A stretch of DNA of 58,889 nt from UBA8516 sp964434855 (GCA_964434855.1 CAYSWR010000003.1:1-58889), one strand, 5' to 3'. Shown: positions 51,903 through 58,889, counted from the stretch's first letter. Program-made: numbers and translations. Notes: a model not told the origin generated them from the letters alone.

Positions 51903-52412
51903 TTACTGACCGTGTATAAATTCTCTGGCTTCCTCTTGTGTTGGATAATATGTAAATGGAATCTTAAGTGTAGTAAACAACAGATTGTATGCTATTGTTC
52001 CATCAAGTCTTAATGATGGTGAACTTTCTTTCTGCTCATATTTGTCAAGAACTGTATTATCTGCAAGAAATGGTGTTTCTACTATGCTTTTGCCGTTTGC
52101 AGGTATGATAGTCGGTTCTAATATTCCTGCGCCGAGATTTTCTCCTTCGACTGATATGATAAAGTCAGTTCTCCCTACATTTAGAATCATAAATGATGAA
52201 TTCTCAAATTCAAGATTTATACTATAAAGTGTTCCATCGCTTGTTCTTTCTATTATTTTACTACTTTTCATAGAAACATGGAGTTGTGTTGCAGAAGCAT
52301 ATTGTAAGTAAACAAATATGGCAAGAACTGCTATTACTGATATTACAATTATTGAAACCTTGGATTTTCGTTTCATGATATTCTTGATTTCTAATCGCTT
52401 TTTAGTATACAT
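51903..52412 (-). CDS. Membrane-anchored LEA14-like protein
   Basis: A 169-aa protein with a basic N-terminus, one signal-anchor helix (about 17-37, SKVSIIVISVIAVLAIFVYL) and an exported beta domain. SINLEFENSSFMILNVGRTD and the later FLADNTVLDKYEQ fit the LEA14/water-stress beta-sandwich pattern. ATG 52376 (MKRKSKV) is an alternative start. It is similar in plan to the protein at 58345-58842. Function unknown. Confidence 0.65.
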   Translation of the reverse strand: MYTKKRLEIKNIMKRKSKVSIIVISVIAVLAIFVYLQYASATQLHVSMKSSKIIERTSDGTLYSINLEFENSSFMILNVGRTDFIISVEGENLGAGILEPTIIPANGKSIVETPFLADNTVLDKYEQKESSPSLRLDGTIAYNLLFTTLKIPFTYYPTQEEAREFIHGQ

Positions 52413-52511
52413 AGGAAAAAAACCATATTTTTATGTGTAAAAGTTTTGATCTATTTTCTAAGTAGCTTAGAGCTAGTAGAATAAATGAAAATATACAAAT
52501 GGGTATGTAAA

Positions 52512-52958
52512 ATGGCCAGAATCAGACTAAAATTAGGCGCAAACGAGATTGAAGTAGACTCTAAGGATTTTTACGTAGACAATCAAAGCGTAGACGAAGT
52601 CATTAGCAATCTATCTAGGTATGTAGCAGAAGAAACTAAGGTACCAAATACAGAAACTGCTGTTAATTATCTGAGTTCTCTTGAAGATGCTGAAATCCAT
52701 GAACCAGAATTTACTGCACCCATATCAATTGATTCGAGTCAGATTAGAAGCAAAATACACATACTTGTAAGAGATTCATTTTTTGAACAACCAAGAACAG
52801 TTTCTGAGGTTGTTGCTCAACTTTATGAATATGGCTGGGCTGCAAGACCTCTAGATGTCTCAAAAATACTTGTAAACATGGCCTTAAACAGAGAACTTCA
52901 AAAAGACTCGCAAGAAAAACGTAGTTACTATAGCAATAAACTAGTACAACTCAGGTAG
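52512..52958 (+). CDS. Winged-helix-type protein with beta N-terminal domain
   Basis: A 148-aa protein. The N-terminal MARIRLKLGANEIEVDSKDF is a beta hairpin, then a helical region, and a C-terminal winged helix (about 85-148) with PRTVSEVVAQLYEYGWAARP, VSKILVNMALNRELQ and a RSYYSNKL wing. ATG 52512 is preferred to an upstream start at 52485, because the conserved-looking MARIRL start fits the paralog at 18313. It converges on a zinc-ribbon gene with an 8-base overlap. Confidence 0.72.
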   Translation: MARIRLKLGANEIEVDSKDFYVDNQSVDEVISNLSRYVAEETKVPNTETAVNYLSSLEDAEIHEPEFTAPISIDSSQIRSKIHILVRDSFFEQPRTVSEVVAQLYEYGWAARPLDVSKILVNMALNRELQKDSQEKRSYYSNKLVQLR

Positions 52959-53136
52959 ATTTGTAATTACAAATCTTACAGGACTCAAGCACATCGCCTT
53001 CCAAATGATCAAAATGTACATTGCATTTTTTACACGTATGATGCATATCAAAATACCCATCACTTTCTACTTTTCCAGTCTGATTTGTTAATAGATCAGC
53101 GCTTCCACACTTTATACAATGACAACCGCATTGCAT
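52951..53136 (-). CDS. Small zinc-ribbon protein
   Basis: A 61-aa protein with pairs CHCIKCG, CKKCN and CKIC, enough for one or two zinc sites. DMHHTCKKCNVHFDHLEGDV provides extra histidines. Two-ribbon proteins of this size often bind nucleic acid or a larger enzyme. No specific family is recognised. Confidence 0.65.
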   Translation of the reverse strand: MQCGCHCIKCGSADLLTNQTGKVESDGYFDMHHTCKKCNVHFDHLEGDVLESCKICNYKST

Positions 53137-53167
53137 GAATATCTAACAAAATAATACCACTAATAAC

Positions 53168-54070
53168 CTAGTGGAAATTGAATTTATTTCTGAATTGTAG
53201 CATAAGAACTATGGAGATTCCTATTACAAGTGGAACAAATAAGGGAAATTCTGGTACCACCGTAGTGCCTATGATGTTTATTGTACCTGACGTATCTGGC
53301 CTAAATCCAAGCCAAGCATGTGTTCCATTATTATAAAACTCAGAATTTAAAGTCTGGTTACTATTAACATACACATCGTAAGGTTCCCATAACAATTCTA
53401 ATGGAATTATTGCTGTAACTAATGAATTGCTTTCTGGAATGTTAAATGTAATCCTTTTTTCTAGTTGATTAAACTCAAACCCATCAATATCTGTTAAAGT
53501 TCTAATTCCTACCTCAAATTTCTTATCTCCCCACACTACTTCTTTTGAAATTACGGGTTCGTCTGACACATATTCTAATGTCATTGCACCACCATGTTGT
53601 CGTATGCCTTTCTCTCCAATGTAAATCGGTCTATCATTAATCCATATCATATCAACATTTGAAGGAAAGTAAAAATTAGTTATTTCAGTACCAACCCATT
53701 TCCAAGTCCATATACCATCTTTCAAAAATATGACATCACTAAGATCATATTTTATGAAAATCATGTCATTGTTTGAAGGAGTTAATACTATAGCTATAGG
53801 ATCTTTTTCTAAAGTTAGATGTTGTACGTCATTTCCCTCCCTATCTACTACGGAAAGATTTGACATTGTACCTACAATTGTTTCAACTTGTTGCGTGGTT
53901 TTTGCACTTCCTACTACCTCATGTGTTACATGAGCTATTCCATTTTCATCAATTATAATTTTTATAGTTTGTTGAGGTTTTTCACCAAAAGTTATTTGAC
54001 CAAAAGCTTCTGACATGGAAAAAAACAATCCAACAATTACTAAAGTCACAAGTATTTTTTTCAAATTCAT
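53168..54070 (-). CDS. Exported protein with PEF-type C-terminal sorting signal
   Basis: A 300-aa protein with signal peptide (1-24) and beta-rich exported domain. The C-terminus has VVPEFP, a hydrophobic helix (LVIGISIVLMLQF) and a basic end (RNK), the tripartite PEF-CTERM pattern recognised by archaeosortases. The N-terminal half has QTIKIIIDENGIAHVTHEVV; no enzyme motif. It lies 3 bases after the cyclophilin gene on the same strand, suggesting co-expression. Confidence 0.75.
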   Translation of the reverse strand: MNLKKILVTLVIVGLFFSMSEAFGQITFGEKPQQTIKIIIDENGIAHVTHEVVGSAKTTQQVETIVGTMSNLSVVDREGNDVQHLTLEKDPIAIVLTPSNNDMIFIKYDLSDVIFLKDGIWTWKWVGTEITNFYFPSNVDMIWINDRPIYIGEKGIRQHGGAMTLEYVSDEPVISKEVVWGDKKFEVGIRTLTDIDGFEFNQLEKRITFNIPESNSLVTAIIPLELLWEPYDVYVNSNQTLNSEFYNNGTHAWLGFRPDTSGTINIIGTTVVPEFPLFVPLVIGISIVLMLQFRNKFNFH

Positions 54071-54073
54071 CGC

Positions 54074-54553
54074 CTAATCAGTTATTGTTACATGAAGCAT
54101 TTTTGCTTCTTGATTGGGACAGTCATTTTTATCTCTTGGTTGATTTACTATTTTGTCTGCTACATTCATCCCTTCTATGACTTGACCAAAAACTGTATAC
54201 TGTCTATCAAGAAAAGTACTATCAGTAGTAACTATAAAAAACTGTGAACCTGCACTGTCTGGATCCGTTGCACGTGCCATTGAAACTATTCCGCGGAGGT
54301 GTGACTTAGAATTAAATTCTGCCTTTATTGTATATCCTGGACCACCTATGCCCCACTTGCTTTTGTCAGGTTTTTTTGTATTAGGATCTCCACCTTGGAT
54401 CATAAATCCTGGAATTACTCTATGGAATAATGTACCATCATAAAACGAAGTCTTTGCAAGCTTTACAAAACTTCGTACTGTTTCTGGGGCTAGGTTTGGT
54501 AGAAGTTCAAAGACTATTTTTCCAAAATTTGTTTCTATTGTAGCCTTTGGCAT
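54074..54553 (-). CDS. Cytosolic cyclophilin-type peptidyl-prolyl isomerase
   Basis: A 159-aa cyclophilin without signal peptide. It contains LFHRVIPGFMIQGGDPNTKK, ARATDPDSAGSQFFIVTTD and STFLDRQYTVFGQVIEGM, with the catalytic-arginine region and the substrate-binding QFF intact. It is similar to the cyclophilin domain of the exported protein at 24719-25993. It is followed by the PEF-tailed protein. Confidence 0.95.
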   Translation of the reverse strand: MPKATIETNFGKIVFELLPNLAPETVRSFVKLAKTSFYDGTLFHRVIPGFMIQGGDPNTKKPDKSKWGIGGPGYTIKAEFNSKSHLRGIVSMARATDPDSAGSQFFIVTTDSTFLDRQYTVFGQVIEGMNVADKIVNQPRDKNDCPNQEAKMLHVTITD

Positions 54554-54905
54554 TTTCTCAAACTACTTATTTTTATCATAAGAGTCTTGCTATCCTAACA
54601 TCTATTCCGGAGTAAAATTACCCTTTTTATCAAAAACACGAGTACTCAAATCTATAGAATTTCTATTAAACTATACAATAATCACAAAAATTCAGACAAA
54701 AAAATCTAAAAGCCAGTTACCAAATATGTATAATCAGGCACATAAAAAATTACAATATATTTTGACATTTTTAATGCAAATGTTTTAAAACGTTTTGGTA
54801 GACCATTAGATCAAATTGTTAATCAGACATTTTTCAATTATTAAATATATAATAATTTAACAGTACAGTAACAGTCTTATATAGAAGATCTGAAAAATAA
54901 AAATC
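54554..54905. other. 352-base AT-rich intergenic region
   Basis: No coding frame supported. It holds the promoter of the leftward cyclophilin operon near 54560-54600 and, at the right end, two TATA-like stretches (TTAAATATATAATAATTT at 54841-54858 and CTTATATAG at 54876-54884) with a near-repeat CAGTACAGTAACAG between them. The rest is unassigned; a small RNA cannot be excluded. Confidence 0.55.
54876..54884 (+). promoter_or_regulatory. TATA box of the 54906 gene
   Basis: CTTATATAG is centred about 26 bases before the GTG start at 54906, so the transcript should be leaderless. Confidence 0.6.
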
Positions 54906-55151
54906 GTGAATCGCTCTACTCAAAGCACAAATATTAAAGAAGCAATCAACGCGCTACTTGACAAGGGACTTACAGACAAGCAAGATATCTATACTAAAGT
55001 AGTAGAAGATCTTGGTGTTCCAAGGCCTACCGTAAGAAGAGTTGCGCGAGATTTACGAAATGAACTTTTACAAAAAATTCAGATTTTGCAATCTGAGGTC
55101 CCACGACCTGGATATTTTGGCAATAAAGATGCTGAAAGCGTTACTGCCTAG
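54906..55151 (+). CDS. Small helix-turn-helix protein
   Basis: An 81-aa protein, GTG start. LTDKQDIYTKVVEDLGVPRP followed by TVRRVARDLRNELL is a clear helix-turn-helix with a PRPTVRRV recognition helix, and the C-terminus is PRPGYFGNKDAESVTA. Single-domain HTH proteins of this type act as transcription or chromatin factors in archaea. A long promoter region precedes it and a T-rich tract follows. Confidence 0.75.
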   Translation: MNRSTQSTNIKEAINALLDKGLTDKQDIYTKVVEDLGVPRPTVRRVARDLRNELLQKIQILQSEVPRPGYFGNKDAESVTA

Positions 55152-55157
55152 CAAAAT

Positions 55158-55172
55158 CTTTTCTTTTTATTA
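55158..55172 (+). terminator. T-rich terminator-like tract
   Basis: TCTTTTCTTTTTATT starts 7 bases after the stop of the HTH gene, without a hairpin. Confidence 0.45.
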
Positions 55173-55233
55173 ATCATTCCAAATCTAGTATTTTTCATTA
55201 CTATTATAAGCAAGAAAATTTGTGAAGTGAAAC

Positions 55234-55685
55234 ATGGGACACATTCCTACGGCTACAGTTGGTGCCCTTGCAGCAGTTCTAACAGGTCTATACTTTGTGC
55301 TTCCTGATGCAGTGCACTTTACCCTGTTGGTGTTTATAATTGCAGCATGGTTTCTAACCGCAATATGCTGGCTTGCACAAAAAAGTGCAGATTATATGCA
55401 TAAATATGGCTCACCCAACGAAATAAAAAAAAGCTAACTGAGAATCAGCCTATCCAAACAAGTCAGATAAGTGCCGAAGATCTAGAGCAAACTAAGATTC
55501 AATTCTCTACTGATCTTAAAGAGCTAAAAGACAGAGTAAAAATTAAAGATAATGAGATAGAAAAACTAAAGACAGAAATTACTAATCTCAAAACTCTGGT
55601 AGAAATAGAATCTCTCAGGGCAGAGCTTGCACATATAAAAATGCTAGCTGCACAAGAAAATACAAAACGTAAAAAGAAAAAATAA
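55234..55685 (+). CDS. Two-helix membrane protein plus coiled coil, frame broken at an A8 run
   Basis: ATG 55234 encodes MGHIPTATVGALAAVLTGLY and two membrane helices, and reads to TAA at 55435 just after an A8 run (55425-55432). The -1 frame continues without a stop to 55683 and encodes a strongly charged coiled coil (ELKDRVKIKDNEIEKLKTEI) but has no ATG/GTG/TTG before 55641. One extra A, or -1 slippage at A-AAA-AAA, joins both into one protein of about 150 residues. Either a sequence error or slippage explains this. Confidence 0.7.
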
Positions 55686-55687
55686 CA

Positions 55688-55804
55688 TTACTTACAATGC
55701 TCACATTGATGAGTTTCATGATTCTGTTTACAACCGGGGCAACTTGTAGCTCCACCAAAATGACAATTACAACGACATCCGTCGTTTAGATTTTCTTTTG
55801 ACAT
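55688..55804 (-). CDS. 38-aa cysteine-rich metal-binding micro-protein
   Basis: Starts MSKENLNDGCRCNCHFGG and continues ATSCPGCKQNHETHQCEHCK. Seven cysteines and several histidines in 38 residues suggest one or two zinc sites or metallothionein-like storage. It converges on the frame-broken membrane gene with 2 bases between stops. Too short for usual gene calling; the compact Cys spacing and clean start/stop support it. Confidence 0.65.
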   Translation of the reverse strand: MSKENLNDGCRCNCHFGGATSCPGCKQNHETHQCEHCK

Positions 55805-55860
55805 ACAGTGATGAATCAATTATCAGTCAACTTAATATGTAACTTTAGTGGTGAAATTTT

Positions 55861-56286
55861 GTGAAATCCTCAATTAGTTTTGGATTGGCAGCTTTAGCAG
55901 CATTAATTGTAATGCTTCCAAATTCTACCTCGTCTGTATCAGAAGAATTTCCTTCTATTCCAACACTTGTATCAGAAAATAGCTCGGTTGTATTACAACA
56001 AAAAATCATATCAATGCATATTCCAGAAGATAATACTCTTCCATGGGGTTTTGTTGAAGGTAAGGTAATTAATCCTGCAGAGGGATATCCGGTAATAATT
56101 CAGATATACAAAAATGGTGAACCAGTACACTTTGCACAAACCGATGTTAGGGAAGATGGTTCTTACGAATACAAATTTCGTGTTAGAAATGTAGATGGTG
56201 ACCAAGTGATTAACATCTTCCAAGGCGACTATACTGTTAAAATCTTTAAAACAATTTATGTTACACCTACCGCAAAAATAGTCTAG
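55861..56286 (+). CDS. Exported beta-sandwich protein
   Basis: A 141-aa protein with signal peptide (1-25) and one Ig/carboxypeptidase-regulatory-like beta domain: GFVEGKVINPAEGYPVIIQI, YKNGEPVHFAQTDVREDGSY and FQGDYTVKIFK. Such domains in Nitrososphaerota are common extracellular modules without known activity. Start GTG 55861. It overlaps the convergent flavodoxin-like gene by 4 bases. Confidence 0.75.
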   Translation: MKSSISFGLAALAALIVMLPNSTSSVSEEFPSIPTLVSENSSVVLQQKIISMHIPEDNTLPWGFVEGKVINPAEGYPVIIQIYKNGEPVHFAQTDVREDGSYEYKFRVRNVDGDQVINIFQGDYTVKIFKTIYVTPTAKIV

Positions 56287-56798
56287 GAAGCAAGTTTTAG
56301 GGTTTCATCAACTAGTTCTTGCAGTCTAGTTATAGCGTTTTCATCAACTATCTTACCATCCTTTATCTGATTTGTAGTCATGTGCACTGCTCTTGGATTT
56401 GTTATCACTTTGAAATAAGACATCAAACCTGTAATTGCATTCTGGACATTTGTGAAACTAATACCTCCTGAAGACATAATTGCTATCCCGGCAGTTTTTC
56501 CAGCAGTCTCTTTGTAATTAATATATTCAAAGAGATTCTTCAAAGATGAACTAAAAAATGAATTGTAAATAGGCGAACCAACAAACCAAACATCAGCATC
56601 AGTAACATCCTTTGCCGTCTGCGTTGTAATCTCACTATAACTTTCTCCAGGTCCTAAAAAACAATCAATTCTATCTTTTGACAGATCAATAAATTTTGTA
56701 CCAGTATTTTTTGTTTTAACATAATTATACAAACATTCCATCATGATCTGTGTATTGGCACCTTTCCTTGGGCTAGCAGAAATCACGACAACCTTCAT
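56283..56798 (-). CDS. NADPH-dependent FMN reductase-like flavoprotein
   Basis: A 171-aa flavodoxin-like protein. MKVVVISASPRKGANTQIMM binds the FMN phosphate, VGSPIYNSFFSSSLKNLFEY is the second FMN loop and MSSGGISFTNVQN the third. Members reduce FMN, quinones or azo compounds. A TATA box lies at the expected distance for a leaderless transcript. Confidence 0.9.
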   Translation of the reverse strand: MKVVVISASPRKGANTQIMMECLYNYVKTKNTGTKFIDLSKDRIDCFLGPGESYSEITTQTAKDVTDADVWFVGSPIYNSFFSSSLKNLFEYINYKETAGKTAGIAIMSSGGISFTNVQNAITGLMSYFKVITNPRAVHMTTNQIKDGKIVDENAITRLQELVDETLKLAS

Positions 56799-56815
56799 AA
56801 TGACTCAGTCAACTG

Positions 56816-56830
56816 ATATTATATTTAAAT
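56816..56830 (-). promoter_or_regulatory. TATA box of the FMN reductase gene
   Basis: On the minus strand ATTTAAATATAATAT is centred about 25 bases before the ATG at 56798, giving a leaderless transcript. The remaining bases up to the tRNA show nothing more. Confidence 0.5.
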
Positions 56831-56930
56831 CAAATAACCAAAGATTTCATTATGATTGATAATAAAATCAAGAATTGATCATATTTTTGAAACAACCAAA
56901 GAATCTCTGATCTGGTAACATAGTGTAAAG

Positions 56931-57023
56931 CGGGCTCGGAGGGCTTCGATCCCTCGACCTGTAACTTAGGAGGCTACCGCGCTATCCATGTTGCGCGTTA
57001 ATTAGACACTGCGCCACGAGCCC
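56931..57023 (-). tRNA. tRNA-Arg (anticodon CCT) with 20-base D-loop insertion
   Basis: On the minus strand: acceptor GGGCTCG/CGAGCCC with discriminator G, D-stem GCGC/GCGC, anticodon stem GTAGC/GTTAC around CTCCTAA (anticodon CCT, decoding AGG), variable AGGTC, T-arm GAGGG-ATCGAAG-CCCTC. The mature tRNA closes only if 20 bases inside the D-loop (56988-57007) are removed, leaving the normal D-loop AGTGGATA and a 73-base tRNA. No CCA is encoded. The T-loop begins with A rather than T. Confidence 0.88.
56988..57007 (-). other. Probable non-canonical tRNA intron in the D-loop
   Basis: Twenty bases, GTCTAATTAACGCGCAACAT on the minus strand (one-base shift also possible), inserted after AGT of the D-loop. 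Archaeal tRNA introns at positions other than 37/38 are known and are removed at bulge-helix-bulge motifs. A CTA/TAG helix with flanking bulges can be drawn across the junctions, but a perfect motif was not established. Confidence 0.65.
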
Positions 57024-57047
57024 AGCAAAAATCAACGTCGTAACAAT

Positions 57048-57758
57048 TTAAGCGTAATCTAAATTCGAAACTATCATCTCATGAATTTGATACCAACTAG
57101 GATCATCAACTCTGTCCCATTTCTCATAAAACACAACATCTTTCAAATCAAGTCTTGGTAACCAACCTGCGGTTTCAAGATCTGGCTTTTGTGCAAATTC
57201 TGAGACATGACCAAGACACAAATATGCAACAGGAACAACGTGTTCTGGAATTTCTAGAGTTTTTTTAAGATCATTATTAGAAAGAATGCTAACCCACCCT
57301 AATCCAATTCCCTCTGTTCTTGCTGCAAGCCATAAATTTTGAATTGCACAACATACACTGTAAATTCCTGTTTCAGGTATACTGGTTCTCCCTATTACAA
57401 AAGGGCCAAACTTAGAAGGATCATATGTAACGCAAATATTTACAGCAGAATTTAAGATTCCTTCGAGTTTTAAAGATAGATATCTTGACCTTTTTGGATC
57501 CTTGATAAGATCCGATGAACGCATTCTTTCTTCATCAAAAGATTTTTTTATTTTTTTCCGTGTTTCATGATCTTTTATCAAAATAAAATTCCATGGTTGC
57601 GAAAAACCTACGGAAGGCGCATGATGTGCTGCATTTAAAATTCTAGACAAGGTCTTGTCATCTATTGGCTCTGAGGTAAAGTGAGATCTTACATCACGCC
57701 TAGAAAAAACAGCCTTGTAGAAGCCATTTTTTTCATCCTGTGAAAAATCTTCACCCAT
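57048..57758 (-). CDS. bluB: 5,6-dimethylbenzimidazole synthase
   Basis: Flavin-destroying enzyme that makes the lower ligand of cobalamin from FMN. The 236-aa nitroreductase-fold protein has SRRDVRSHFTSEPIDDKTLS, HHAPSVGFSQPWNFILI, GPFVIGRTSIPETGIYSVCC and EGIGLGWVSI, closer to BluB than to general nitroreductases. With CbiE and CobJ elsewhere in the window this suggests that the cell makes true cobalamin. It lies between tRNA-Arg and tRNA-Val. Confidence 0.88.
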   Translation of the reverse strand: MGEDFSQDEKNGFYKAVFSRRDVRSHFTSEPIDDKTLSRILNAAHHAPSVGFSQPWNFILIKDHETRKKIKKSFDEERMRSSDLIKDPKRSRYLSLKLEGILNSAVNICVTYDPSKFGPFVIGRTSIPETGIYSVCCAIQNLWLAARTEGIGLGWVSILSNNDLKKTLEIPEHVVPVAYLCLGHVSEFAQKPDLETAGWLPRLDLKDVVFYEKWDRVDDPSWYQIHEMIVSNLDYA

Positions 57759-57842
57759 GGGTATTCACCAAAAACAATGCATATTATTCTTATTTTTTAA
57801 ATTAAACGTTAATAACGTCTCTTAGAAGAGTCGTATTCTATT

Positions 57843-57916
57843 GGGCCGATGGTCTAGCCTGGTAGGATACCTCCCTGACACGGAGGTGGTCGAGAGTTCA
57901 AATCTCTCTCGGCCCA
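57843..57916 (+). tRNA. tRNA-Val (anticodon GAC)
   Basis: Acceptor GGGCCGA/TCGGCCC with discriminator A, D-arm GTCT-AGCCTGGTA-GGAT, anticodon stem CCTCC/GGAGG around CTGACAC (anticodon GAC), variable TGGTC, T-arm GAGAG-TTCAAAT-CTCTC. No intron, no encoded CCA. A T-rich tract follows directly. Confidence 0.97.
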
Positions 57917-57917
57917 C

Positions 57918-57927
57918 TTGTTTTTAT
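57918..57927 (+). terminator. T-rich terminator after tRNA-Val
   Basis: TTGTTTTTAT directly follows the tRNA end, a common archaeal termination signal for tRNA transcripts. Confidence 0.5.
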
Positions 57928-57949
57928 TACTTAAAAATATGGATAAAAT

Positions 57950-58348
57950 ATGATTGAATTCACACAAAAAGAAATAGATTTTTTAGAAAACAACGAGGCA
58001 TGTAGAATCGCAACATCTCATAATAACGTACCTCATGTAACACCTGTTACATATTATTTTGAAAAGGGTTTTTTCTATATTGCAACTGATTACAACACAA
58101 AAAAATATTCTAACCTAAAGAAAAACAAGAATGTTGCAATCACGGTAGATGTTTACCTTACAGGAAAACACAAGGCAGTAGCCATACAGGGCATTGCTGA
58201 ATTTATTGAAAGAGGACTAGAATTCAAACGACTATACGAGATCTTTTACAAAAAATTCTACTGGGTAAAAGAAACTCCTTGGAAAGAAGGAGAAGCTCCT
58301 TTTGTCAAAATTACACCGCAAAAAAAGACGAGCTGGGGTTTGAATTAA
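57950..58348 (+). CDS. Pyridoxamine 5'-phosphate oxidase-fold flavoprotein
   Basis: A 132-aa split-barrel protein that should bind FMN, F420 or heme. EIDFLENNEACRIATSHNNV opens the barrel, then PHVTPVTYYFEKGFFYIATD, YSNLKKNKNVAITVDVY and WKEGEAPFVKITPQKKTSWG. The family includes F420-dependent reductases and PNPOx-like proteins; the reaction cannot be fixed from sequence. It overlaps the last gene by 4 bases at the 3' end. Confidence 0.88.
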   Translation: MIEFTQKEIDFLENNEACRIATSHNNVPHVTPVTYYFEKGFFYIATDYNTKKYSNLKKNKNVAITVDVYLTGKHKAVAIQGIAEFIERGLEFKRLYEIFYKKFYWVKETPWKEGEAPFVKITPQKKTSWGLN

Positions 58349-58842
58349 CCAAGTGTAGATTCAAATTGTTTATCTATTTCAGTCCAAGCTGATTTGATTG
58401 TGGCTGTTCCTTTTACTGCATATATTACATCTTCATTATTTGTAACTGCCGAATATTCTTCAGCTATATGATTTGTATATACAAGATTAAAGATACTAGA
58501 ATATGGAATTTGCTCACCAGCTAGGATTAGAGCCCTACCGGGAAGTGAAATATCCTCAGCACTGTAATCCCCATTACCAACAATTTTGCCATTTACCAAC
58601 AATTCATAATGTATGCTAGAAACAGTGAGCGTTTTCTCACTTGGATTACTCACAAGAAAAATAACTTGAAGCTTTGCACGTTGGTCTACATTATTTACTT
58701 CTAATACCTTTACACTACCCAAATCCAACTGTACTTTTTCAAGATCGGGGTTACCTAAACCGGCATAAATATAAAATCCTATGAACATGGCAAATAATAC
58801 TGCAAAAGCTGCAGAAATAACCACTCTCCCGCTACTAACCAA
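58345..58842 (-). CDS. Membrane-anchored LEA14-like protein
   Basis: A 165-aa protein with one signal-anchor helix (about 8-28, VISAAFAVLFAMFIGFYIYA) and an exported domain whose VLEVNNVDQRAKLQVIFLVS, NPSEKTLTVSSIHYELLVNG and KIVGNGDYSAEDISLPG match the LEA14/WHy beta-sandwich. The start TTG 58842 is the likeliest; GTG 58824 is possible. It resembles 51903-52412 in plan. Role unknown; envelope protection is a guess. Confidence 0.72.
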   Translation of the reverse strand: MVSSGRVVISAAFAVLFAMFIGFYIYAGLGNPDLEKVQLDLGSVKVLEVNNVDQRAKLQVIFLVSNPSEKTLTVSSIHYELLVNGKIVGNGDYSAEDISLPGRALILAGEQIPYSSIFNLVYTNHIAEEYSAVTNNEDVIYAVKGTATIKSAWTEIDKQFESTLG

Positions 58843-58889
58843 ATCAACAACTAACGGGTTTCATATAACTAAAAAACCTTCTCAGATGC

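Noticed and set aside
1..58889. CRISPR arrays, insertion sequences, prophage, rRNA
   Set aside because: No regularly spaced repeats, transposase or integrase motifs, or rRNA-like sequence were seen on either strand.

Overview
The window is chromosomal DNA of an archaeon, most likely a Nitrososphaerota (Thaumarchaeota) member of the Nitrosopumilales type. It is AT-rich and densely coded, with many 1-4 base overlaps, frequent TTG/GTG starts and several leaderless promoters. Archaeal hallmarks are a thermosome, both PolD subunits, Orc1/Cdc6, GINS, PCNA, RpoL, TFS, a class I CCA-adding enzyme, geranylgeranylglyceryl phosphate synthase and a PEF-type sorting tail. No amo genes, rRNA, CRISPR array, insertion sequence or prophage was seen, so ammonia oxidation cannot be asserted from this window. 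A run of 100 N flanked by identical 55-base ends indicates a short-read, probably metagenomic, assembly.

Layout: 1-4.4 kb is a rightward RNA/repair operon (ThpR, CCA enzyme, RIO-like kinase, CDF transporter, AlkA-like glycosylase), then tRNA-Pro. 4.6-9.5 kb holds redox enzymes, a GINS subunit and glutamine synthetase in tight divergence, and small membrane proteins. 9.5-16.8 kb has the thermosome, GlyA, PolD large subunit and GGGP synthase. 16.8-22 kb is the most interesting part: a gene split by the assembly gap, three small regulators (membrane-anchored winged helix, AbrB-like, winged helix), about 470 bases of non-coding DNA with ORB-like boxes, orc1/cdc6, then the PolD small subunit. I read this as a replication origin. 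22-31 kb has secreted proteins, CbiE, a secreted cyclophilin, a SpoT-like HD hydrolase and an EtfB-EtfA-EtfQO operon. 31-36 kb has an Hsp20-Cdc48 stress pair, an ACT-like protein and AmrS. 36-42.6 kb has small regulators, a PLP enzyme, a parvulin, a ferredoxin, a phosphatase and the rpoL-tfs-pcn operon. 42.6-52 kb has aspartate kinase, a large secreted repeat protein, CobJ, an LLM flavin oxidoreductase, TyrS, a DegT aminotransferase with an MtrA-like partner, an all-alpha NTP pyrophosphatase and a PfkB kinase. 52-58.9 kb is mainly small zinc, winged-helix and envelope proteins, plus a flavodoxin-like reductase, BluB, tRNA-Arg with a D-loop insertion and tRNA-Val.

Themes: the replisome is strongly represented (Orc1/Cdc6, both PolD subunits, GINS, PCNA) and largely clustered around the putative origin. 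Corrinoid synthesis is scattered (CbiE, CobJ, BluB). Several gene models need help beyond simple ORF calling: a gene interrupted by the scaffold gap, a membrane/coiled-coil gene broken at an A8 run, a 53-aa AbrB protein, a 51-aa protein, a 38-aa Cys-rich protein, and a 20-base insertion in the D-loop of tRNA-Arg.
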